Both the position numbers and the translations under genes were made by a program. Source: an uncultured Eggerthellaceae bacterium (GTDB lineage: Bacteria; Actinomycetota; Coriobacteriia; Coriobacteriales; Eggerthellaceae). Taken from it: a stretch of 38,677 nucleotides of DNA. The notes beneath the pieces are model-generated. The model did no database searches. It saw only the letters and a program-made list of their open reading frames with translations, and was not told where the DNA came from. How positions within the stretch are numbered: the first letter of the stretch is position 1; every line of letters starts with the position of its first letter. The DNA is taken from assembly GCA_934670115.1 (NCBI GenBank), contig CAKUOV010000022.1:1-38677 (forward strand), given 5' to 3'. Of this stretch, positions 33,417 to 38,677 are shown piece after piece.

Positions 33417-33450
33417 GCGGCGCTTCTTTGGAAGTGCCGCTTTCTTCTTT
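33417..33450 (+). terminator. Rho-independent terminator of the alarmone synthetase gene
   Basis: GCGGCGCTTC (33417-33426) and GAAGTGCCGC (33431-33440) form a 10-bp stem (one G-T) with loop TTTG, followed by TTTCTTCTTT. It abuts the stop of the convergent flippase gene. Confidence 0.8.
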
Positions 33451-35239
33451 AGTCTTGGCGGCGGTTTCCGTGCCGGGGCGCAGATTGCGCGGTGCCGTTG
33501 CCGGCGGCGTTTCTCGTGTTGCGACGGATGCCGTATCGCGTGCTGCGGGGAGTTTCGTGGCGCGCCGTGCTCTGTGCGCCTGTGTTGCCGTTGCTGCCGC
33601 TGTTGGCGTTGCCGACGTTGCCGCCATGGCGAGCACTGCTGCCGTTGTTGGCGCCGGGTCGAGTGCTGCATCGTGTTTCGTATGATGCATTGTGGGGAGC
33701 GCTGTGCCGTGCGGATGCAGTGTCCGAAGTGGCCGTTGCGGCCCCCGAAACGCCACCGCGCGCCTGACGGTTTTCTCGGCGTGCCGCCACGCGCGCGTCA
33801 ATCGGGCTTTGCGCGGGTTCTTCTTCGGCGCCTTCTGCTTCGCTTCCCAGGGTTTTGTCAAACCTAATGCGGAAGTAGATCCACAGCATAAGGATAAACA
33901 GCACGGTCATGGTAATCAGGTAGCTGGTAACGGCACCGTTCAGGCCGGCGTAGTGGATAAGCAGCATGGGCGTGAACAGCGCAAGGATGAACGCCACCAG
34001 ATACGCGATGATGACATCGTGCTGGCGCCGCAGGATGGTAATCACCTGATACAGAAAGTCGATGCCCGCAATAATGCCGCCCGATATAACCATGATGGTG
34101 GACGCTTCTCTGAACTGGGTAAAGTCAATACCGTACAGGAAGCTGAAGATAGTCAAGCCAACCCAGTGCATCAGAAGTGCCACGACAAAAGCGAACGCGG
34201 CAATACCCAAAAGCGCGGCGACGATAATCAGGTCGAAGCGGCGGCGCTTTTCGGGGTCGTGCCACGTCTTCGCCATTTTTACGAGCATCGGTTTGTAGAC
34301 GGTTTGCCCCGTGAGCAGGATAAACATGGCAGGGAAGTACAGAACGTTGTAGTAGAGCTGGTTGTCGTAACCAAGCATGCCTTCCATTACGAATTTCGGC
34401 ATGTTGTCGATGAGCGAATACATGAATAGCGCGGCGAACAGGGGCCAGCTTTGCTTGAACAGGCTGAGCACCGCCGTGAATCGGGGGCGCGCCGAGCGCT
34501 CGGTTTCGAAGTAGGCAAGCGGTATGGTCAAGAAGAGCGTGGATGTGCCGGCGAACACCGCCATGACAACACTTGCGGTGGGAAGCGAGCGCGTGATAAG
34601 CAGCGTGATGGTGAAGGAGACAAAGGAAAGCAGCGCGCGCACGAAAACGCTCACGCCGCCCAGGTACATTTTTCCGACTTGCTGCAGGCGGCCTTCGTAG
34701 ACGTCGGCCAGGCCGTCGATTGCTTTGTAGACAACCAGGCTTACGCACAGCGTGCTCATTGTTTGGTCGTAGCCGCGCACGGCGCAATATGTGGCGCCAA
34801 TCATAATGGCAAGCACGCACGTGATAACGCGGCTTATCTGGTATTCCGAGAACGCATAGGTTTCAGAGACGTCGCTGACCTGGTATGTTCTAATGCCGAA
34901 ATGCGCCACAATCAAAAGCAGCATGGCAACAACGTAGGCCATGGAGAACATGCCTGCTTGTTCGGCGCCGGAAAGCTGTGTGACGATGATGGTCAAGGTG
35001 GGGAAGACCACACCCCACATGCCCATGCCGATGATGTTCCAAATGTAGTCGCGGCTGGTTTGGTTGGCCTCGAACTCCTGATCTTCCTCGTGGAAGGATC
35101 GATCGCGCGCGGCACCCAGCAGGCGGTTGCACCATTGCGTGACAACGCGCGCAAGGAAGCTGGGCTTGTGCATTTTCTGCGGGCGCTCTTTGCGGGGCCG
35201 GTTATTGATTTTTTCTCTCAGCTGCGTCAATACTTGCAT
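33449..35239 (-). CDS. Polysaccharide flippase-like membrane protein with low-complexity tail
   Basis: A 596-residue membrane protein of the MOP (Wzx/RfbX) flippase type, thought to move lipid-linked sugars across the membrane. About 65 N-terminal residues are cytosolic and basic; roughly a dozen hydrophobic segments follow (for example 'IIGMGMWGVVFPTLTIIVTQLSG', 'MAYVVAMLLLIVAHFGI', 'LIIVAALLGIAAFAFVVALLMHW', 'YLITMTVLFILMLWIYFRI'). From about residue 463 to the end there is a 134-residue polar tail rich in Asn, Gly, Ser, Ala, Arg and His, with loosely repeated 'SARH' and 'STR.G' pieces. The start has no good ribosome site, so it may begin a little further in. It stands alone, not inside a capsule cluster; the substrate is unknown. 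Confidence 0.82.
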   Translation of the reverse strand: MQVLTQLREKINNRPRKERPQKMHKPSFLARVVTQWCNRLLGAARDRSFHEEDQEFEANQTSRDYIWNIIGMGMWGVVFPTLTIIVTQLSGAEQAGMFSMAYVVAMLLLIVAHFGIRTYQVSDVSETYAFSEYQISRVITCVLAIMIGATYCAVRGYDQTMSTLCVSLVVYKAIDGLADVYEGRLQQVGKMYLGGVSVFVRALLSFVSFTITLLITRSLPTASVVMAVFAGTSTLFLTIPLAYFETERSARPRFTAVLSLFKQSWPLFAALFMYSLIDNMPKFVMEGMLGYDNQLYYNVLYFPAMFILLTGQTVYKPMLVKMAKTWHDPEKRRRFDLIIVAALLGIAAFAFVVALLMHWVGLTIFSFLYGIDFTQFREASTIMVISGGIIAGIDFLYQVITILRRQHDVIIAYLVAFILALFTPMLLIHYAGLNGAVTSYLITMTVLFILMLWIYFRIRFDKTLGSEAEGAEEEPAQSPIDARVAARRENRQARGGVSGAATATSDTASARHSAPHNASYETRCSTRPGANNGSSARHGGNVGNANSGSNGNTGAQSTARHETPRSTRYGIRRNTRNAAGNGTAQSAPRHGNRRQD

Positions 35240-35588
35240 AAATGATTACTTTTCGGGTTTTTGGTTCGGGCTGTTCCGATTCAATTGCCACTGTTGTGCT
35301 TGAGTTTATCGGGGTATGATACCACGCGAGCTTGGTTTGGGGTGCATTTGGCTGCAGCTTCAAAAAACGCCCTTCAAAAAAGCGAAGGGCGTTCATATTT
35401 TTATGCGCGGGTCGGTGCTTTTTGCGTAGTTTCCAGCCGCGACGTTGGCGCGTTCGTACTGCTGAGCCGCATGTTCTTGGGCTGCGTGCGGTTGGGGCTG
35501 CTGAGCGCTCGCGCCTGCGCTGGTACTGCTGTCCCTTTGCCCGCTCCCTCGCGCGGGTGAGGGTTGGTATCACGGGCGCCTGCCGGCG
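35240..35588. other. 349-bp spacer between flippase and flavodoxin genes
   Basis: Holds the terminator at 35362-35393 and the upstream region of the leftward flippase gene, where no convincing promoter was found. A GC-rich inverted repeat CCCTC/GAGGG occurs near 35547-35565. No supported coding sequence. Confidence 0.5.
35362..35393 (-). terminator. Terminator of the flavodoxin gene
   Basis: AACGCCCTTC (35366-35375) and GAAGGGCGTT (35384-35393) form a perfect 10-bp stem. On the minus strand it runs into TTTTTTG; on the plus strand it is followed by CATATTTTTA, so it may work both ways. Confidence 0.75.
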
Positions 35589-36098
35589 TTATTGCGCCGC
35601 TGCCAGCTCCTTTAGCTTTTCCAAGTCGTTTGCATCCGGGTGTGAAAGCGCACTGTCGAAGTTTTCAAGCAGGGCGTCCAAGTTCGGCTTGTGGCCGTGC
35701 TCTTCGATCATTTTCACGTAGCGCTCTTTCACGGACAGAGGCATTTTGCCCTGGCACATGTATTCGCCGACAATCGTGTTGCTGGGGTCGATGGATTCTT
35801 TCGTGCTGGTCAGAATCTTTTGGTAGTACTCTTCGCTTCCGCCGAAACCCGCCGTTCCGAACAGGAAGATTTGCTTGTTCTGGAGCGTTTTCAGTAGGTT
35901 CAGGGTGTTTTCGTCTGCGGTGCCTTTGTCGGTCCAGAAGCCGATGAAAAGCAGTTCCGATGTGGGGTTTTCCACGTCGGAACTAGTGCCGAAATAGTCG
36001 CAGTTTTCTTGCGGCAGTGCGTCGCGGATGGCGTTGGCCAGCAGCTTTGTGTTGCCGGTCACGCTGCTAAAGATGATTGAATAGCGTTTGTTCGTCAT
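35589..36098 (-). CDS. Flavodoxin-family protein
   Basis: A 169-residue FMN-binding electron carrier. The FMN phosphate loop is 'SSVTGNT' (11-17) after a first beta strand 'YSIIF'. Further conserved-looking parts are 'LLFIGFWTDKGTADENT', 'FLFGTAGFGGSEEYYQKIL' and 'GEYMCQGKMP', typical of a flavodoxin subgroup common in gut anaerobes that includes partners of bilirubin reductase (BilS). A reductase partner is not present here, so that role is not claimed. The C-terminal 40 residues are helical. AAAGG stands upstream of ATG 36098, and a perfect minus-strand -10 lies about 47 bp upstream. It is transcribed alone and ends at the terminator near 35375. Confidence 0.88.
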   Translation of the reverse strand: MTNKRYSIIFSSVTGNTKLLANAIRDALPQENCDYFGTSSDVENPTSELLFIGFWTDKGTADENTLNLLKTLQNKQIFLFGTAGFGGSEEYYQKILTSTKESIDPSNTIVGEYMCQGKMPLSVKERYVKMIEEHGHKPNLDALLENFDSALSHPDANDLEKLKELAAAQ

Positions 36099-36460
36099 GG
36101 GTGCGGCCGCCTTTCGTTTGATACTGTTTCATGTTGATGCGAAAATTATAGCCCCGCGTTTTATTTGCTGAGTGCCGCGTCGTGCTTTGGGCACGTGTTT
36201 GTTGCTTCTTTTGTTTTTGCCGCGAGGCATCGGTGGCCCCGGGCGGCGTGTGCTGCGGGCTAAGGGTGCCGCAACGCGGCGGCCCCTGATGGTTCGTGAT
36301 AGAATGTGTGGCAAAAGGTGCGTGTTTTCTAGGCGCGACTTGCGCGGATGGTGGGAAAGGCTTCGCGCGCCGCAACGTTTGGCGTCCGGTTCACGCGGTG
36401 TTTTTATGCGGGTGCGCAGCTTACGCGGGTGGCAAAATCGCAGATGAAAGGGGAATCGTT
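36099..36460. other. 362-bp divergent spacer, flavodoxin / PNPOx-like gene
   Basis: Contains the flavodoxin -10 box and a short GCCGC-aac-GCGGC hairpin near 36268-36280. A TAGAAT (36300-36305) on the plus strand could be a -10 for the rightward gene but lacks a -35. The plus-strand frame here is open as far back as 36296 but shows no domain and no ribosome site, so it is not called coding. Confidence 0.45.
36145..36150 (-). promoter_or_regulatory. -10 box of the flavodoxin gene
   Basis: A perfect minus-strand TATAAT stands 47 bp before the flavodoxin start. No good -35 hexamer lies at 16-18 bp, so the promoter assignment is partial. Confidence 0.4.
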
Positions 36461-36871
36461 ATGGCAAAAATGCCTCAGGATTGCATGGATTTAATCAACA
36501 ACGTATATGCTGCTGCCGTAGCCACGTGCGATGCGAATGGTGTGCCCAATGTGGTGTGCTGCTCAATGAAGCAAGCGTACGGCGATGAGACGATTATGAT
36601 TTCCGATCAGTACCTGAATAAGACGTTGGCGAACTTGCGGGAAAACCCGAAGATGTCTGTGAGCGTGTGGGACGAAACGCATGGTTATCAGGTCAAAGGT
36701 ACTGTGGTGTACGAGAATGAGGGACCGCGCTACGAGGCCATTGCCGCGCAGGTGCATCAGATTCTGAGCTCCATGGGTTACGACTATTATTCCAAGGGCG
36801 TGTGCTGGATGCATGTCGAGGAAGTGTATTCCATTACTCCCGGCCCCAATGCTGGAGCGCGATTGGTGTAG
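36461..36871 (+). CDS. Pyridoxamine 5'-phosphate oxidase-like FMN-binding protein
   Basis: A 136-residue split-barrel flavoprotein. Seen: 'AAAVATCDANGVPNVVCCSMKQAYGDETIMISDQYLNKTLANLRENPKMSVSVWD', the usual layout of PNPOx-like proteins (first strands, flavin-contact loop, then 'TLANLRENPKMSV'), and 'YQVKGTVVYENEGPRY'. The family includes small flavin reductases and cofactor-dependent oxidoreductases; the substrate is not known. Start: ATG 36461 with GAAAGGGG upstream, chosen over the open frame from 36296. It diverges from the flavodoxin gene, another FMN protein, which hints at shared redox use but proves nothing. Confidence 0.88.
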   Translation: MAKMPQDCMDLINNVYAAAVATCDANGVPNVVCCSMKQAYGDETIMISDQYLNKTLANLRENPKMSVSVWDETHGYQVKGTVVYENEGPRYEAIAAQVHQILSSMGYDYYSKGVCWMHVEEVYSITPGPNAGARLV

Positions 36872-36937
36872 CTGGTTTGGCAAGGGGTGCGTTTTTGCGG
36901 TGTGCTGGGCTTTTGGGGGCCGCATGATCCGATCCTA

Positions 36938-37162
36938 CGGGGCATGTTGTCGCTTTTTCTGTCCGAATGTGCAAAATATTCCTGTTCGGGGTAGGTGGAG
37001 AGAGCGTTGAATCTTATTTGTCTGCCAGCTATGATTTGCGACCTGGGGTTTTGTCGATTTGCCCTAACCTAAACGGCGCCAGTTGAGCCACAGGTGCCCT
37101 GTGAAGTACCCCGAACAGGAATATTTTGCATATCTGGCTCCAATTTCCGACAAGATGCCCCG
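36938..37162. repeat. 225-bp long inverted-repeat element
   Basis: Two arms align without gaps about one centre (37050): 36970-36993 and 37107-37130 are perfect 24-bp inverted copies, and 36938-36952 and 37148-37162 match at 14 of 15. The stretch between those arm parts pairs poorly. The outer end reads TACGGGGCATGTTG (36936-36949), close to TACGGGGCAGGTTG in the element at 24589. There is no supported open frame inside. It fills most of the 446-bp gap 36872-37317 between convergent genes; outside it that gap shows nothing else apart from the palindrome at 37293. No target duplication was found. Confidence 0.6.
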
Positions 37163-37292
37163 CGTGCGTGCAGGACGGGACGAATACGCGCGATTGCGTT
37201 CGAAGCTGCCCCTTGCTGGAAAGCAGTGGACAAACTTGGGTAAATTGACGATAAGCGGCGGCCGAGGCGCCGTTTTTTTGTCGAAGCACACT

Positions 37293-37333
37293 TTCATTCC
37301 CCAAAATTGAAAACTTATCACTTTTGGGGATTT
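37293..37333. repeat. 41-bp palindromic repeat at the 3' end of the ATPase gene
   Basis: TCCCCAAAA (37298-37306) and TTTTGGGGA (37322-37330) are perfect arms around 15 bases. It spans the ATPase stop codon, so the last codons are written in the repeat. It matches the repeat at 38551-38591 at about 33 of 41 positions in the same orientation. Confidence 0.65.
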
Positions 37334-38526
37334 GGGCTACTTAGCCACTCAGTGGCGTCCACGATTCGTATTCCCTCGTGCTGGTATTCGGGCTGGTAGG
37401 TGCGTGCGATCAGCATTTTGGGGAAAGCGTCCTTTATCGCCAGTAGAGGGGACACTTCGCGCTCGAACGTTTTCTCCTCAGAAATATTGTTCGCAACCTG
37501 AATGTAGAGCTTCTCGCCCCGTTTGATTGCGACGAAGTCGATTTCCTTCTTGTACAGAACGCCGACGTAGACCTCGTAGCCGCGACGCAGAAGCTCCATG
37601 GCCACAATGTTTTCCAGCACGCGGCCGTAATCCATGTTCTTGGTACCAAGGCGCGCGAAGCGGAAGCTTTGATCGACAAGGTAGTATTTGTCTTCCGACC
37701 TTAGGTATCTTTTCCCGCGGATATCGTAGCGGCGGAAGCGATAGAAGGCGAAGGCCTTGCACAGTGCATCCACGTACTTGCCGATTGTCTTGTGGTCGGC
37801 TTTCATCCTGCTTGACTCGAGCGTGTCGGCGATAGAGCGAATCGAGGTGAGATTGCCCACATTATCCATAAGGTAGTCTATGAGGGCGTGGAGCAGCTGC
37901 TCGTTTTTCAGCTTGTATTTGCTCACGATGTCGCGGACCACCAGGGCGTTCAAGACCTCGGAGTTGATATAGCGGCGCTTTTGGTCTTCGGTTCTGTACA
38001 GATACGATCCCGCCATTCCCCCGTCTGAGATATATGCGGTCAAGCTGTCGTAAATGTTTCGAGACGGGAAGTACTCTAGATATTCTGCGAACGAGAATGG
38101 GTAGACGGCTATTTCGTACGTTCTACCTACAAACAGAGTTGCCAGGTCGCTGCTTTGCAGAAACGCGTTTGACCCAGTGACGAATATGCTGTATTTCTCT
38201 CGGGCATGCAAGCTGTTTATGGCTTTTTCGAAGGAGGTACACATCTGCACCTCGTCGATGAGCAGGTAGTTTTGCCGATCGAGCATATAGCGTTCCTCGA
38301 CGTACGTCTCCAAGGCGTGATAGTCCATGATATCCTCGAAGTCGGTCAGGTTGTAGTTGATGTGGATGATGTTGGCGTCTGGCTGCTGTTCGACAATCTT
38401 TTGCGCCAAGGCCTCCATAAGCTTAGACTTGCCCGATCTGCGCACGCCAGTGATGACCTTGATGTCGGGTGCGTCGATAAGCTCTAGCATCTCCGAAAGA
38501 TATGTCGTGCGCTCTATAAGTTTCAT
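37318..38526 (-). CDS. AAA-type ATPase with DUF4143 domain
   Basis: A 402-residue protein of the AAA_14/DUF4143 group, common in gut anaerobes and archaea and of unsettled function. Seen: Walker A 'GVRRSGKS' (27-34), Walker B 'YLLIDEVQ' (87-94), sensor-like 'FVTGSNA' (115-121), 'YPFSFAEYL' (142-150), a middle winged-helix-like part ('NLTSIRSIADTLESSRMKADHKTIGKYVDAL'), and a C-terminal 'LENIVAMELLRRGYEV...EIDFVAIKRGEKLYIQVA' with the E...D...(Q)xx layout of PD-(D/E)XK-like folds, whose last Lys is not conserved. ATG 38526 has GGAGG upstream, better than the frame start at 38580, which lies in the palindrome. Both ends of the gene carry near-identical 41-bp palindromes, so it may be a self-regulated or mobile cassette. 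Confidence 0.9.
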   Translation of the reverse strand: MKLIERTTYLSEMLELIDAPDIKVITGVRRSGKSKLMEALAQKIVEQQPDANIIHINYNLTDFEDIMDYHALETYVEERYMLDRQNYLLIDEVQMCTSFEKAINSLHAREKYSIFVTGSNAFLQSSDLATLFVGRTYEIAVYPFSFAEYLEYFPSRNIYDSLTAYISDGGMAGSYLYRTEDQKRRYINSEVLNALVVRDIVSKYKLKNEQLLHALIDYLMDNVGNLTSIRSIADTLESSRMKADHKTIGKYVDALCKAFAFYRFRRYDIRGKRYLRSEDKYYLVDQSFRFARLGTKNMDYGRVLENIVAMELLRRGYEVYVGVLYKKEIDFVAIKRGEKLYIQVANNISEEKTFEREVSPLLAIKDAFPKMLIARTYQPEYQHEGIRIVDATEWLSSPNPQK

Positions 38527-38550
38527 GACTGTCCTCCGTGGTTGCGATAG

Positions 38551-38591
38551 TTCATTCCCCAAATTTAAAAAAATATGCATTTTGGGGAATT
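38551..38591. repeat. 41-bp palindromic repeat at the 5' end of the ATPase gene
   Basis: ATTCCCCAAA (38554-38563) and TTTGGGGAAT (38581-38590) are perfect arms around 17 AT-rich bases. It stands 25 bp before the ATPase start and abuts its -10 box, a fitting place for an operator. It is the second copy of the repeat at 37293-37333. Confidence 0.65.
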
Positions 38592-38594
38592 ATA
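38589..38594 (-). promoter_or_regulatory. -10 box of the ATPase gene
   Basis: A perfect minus-strand TATAAT overlaps the outer edge of the 38551-38591 palindrome; transcription would begin inside the palindrome. A weak TGCCAA (38611-38616) stands 16 bp upstream. The remaining bases to 38677 show no further feature. Confidence 0.5.
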
Positions 38595-38677
38595 CTTTTA
38601 TTTCTTATGTTTGGCATGCAGGTTAATGGTTGAGCTCACTTCGAAGACCCGTCGTTTGCAATGCGCAATTCAAGATA

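Noticed and set aside
34451..35245. 264-residue plus-strand open frame opposite the flippase
   Set aside because: His- and Ala-rich antisense shadow with no motif; the minus frame shows clear membrane helices.
35589..36098. Calling the flavodoxin BilS (bilirubin reduction)
   Set aside because: The motifs are shared by a wider flavodoxin subgroup and no BilR-type reductase is adjacent, so only the family was assigned.
1..38677. CRISPR arrays, tRNA/rRNA genes, integrase or phage genes
   Set aside because: None was recognised: no regularly spaced repeats, no cloverleaf with a GGTTCGAATC-type arm in the spacers and no phage or recombinase motif in the open frames.

Overview
The window carries an almost purely chromosomal, housekeeping-rich stretch of a moderately GC-rich bacterium. 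Gene repertoire (pyrG-carA-carB, gltBD, PPK1/Ppx, an FmdE-linked metal transporter, two stand-alone amidohydrolases, a radical SAM/TetR pair, RelQ-type alarmone synthetase), frequent GTG starts and strong purine-rich ribosome binding sites fit an anaerobic actinobacterium of the Coriobacteriia (Eggerthellaceae-like) best. That placement is an inference from style and gene content, not a database match. No tRNA, rRNA, CRISPR array, prophage or recognisable transposase gene was seen.

Layout, left to right. Positions 1-7867 run leftward: an imidazolonepropionase-like amidohydrolase, then the pyrimidine/arginine precursor operon pyrG-carA-carB (transcribed pyrG first). A 517-bp divergent spacer with a leader hairpin on the pyrG side and a promoter plus structured 5'UTR on the other side leads to a rightward HTH-nucleotidyltransferase-choline kinase fusion (LicC/LicA-like), a Fic protein and a cysteine synthase with a clear terminator. 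Facing it is the leftward glutamate synthase pair gltB-gltD (12434-18354), diverging from a YtcJ-like amidohydrolase (to 20131).

Positions 20419-24514 hold a FecBCD-type ABC importer: a leftward lipoprotein binding protein, and divergently an FmdE-domain protein, permease and ATPase. The ATPase has a Gln/Gly-rich and His-rich N-terminal extension of about 140 residues. A 148-bp MITE-like element lies between it and the leftward ppx-ppk polyphosphate operon. A radical SAM protein diverges from its TetR neighbour at a palindrome that overlaps a good promoter. Next come a winged-helix regulator overlapping citrate synthase, a RelQ-like synthetase, a leftward polysaccharide flippase with a low-complexity tail, a flavodoxin, a PNPOx-like flavoprotein, and a leftward AAA/DUF4143 ATPase bounded on both sides by near-identical 41-bp palindromes.

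The least ordinary parts are: two inverted-repeat elements (24589-24736 and 36938-37162) that share a TACGGGGCA end motif and both sit between convergent genes; the palindrome-bounded ATPase cassette; the FmdE/His-rich transporter with its four-fold GTTAC promoter motif; the three-domain LicC/LicA fusion; and a Fic protein whose conserved acidic residue is Asn.
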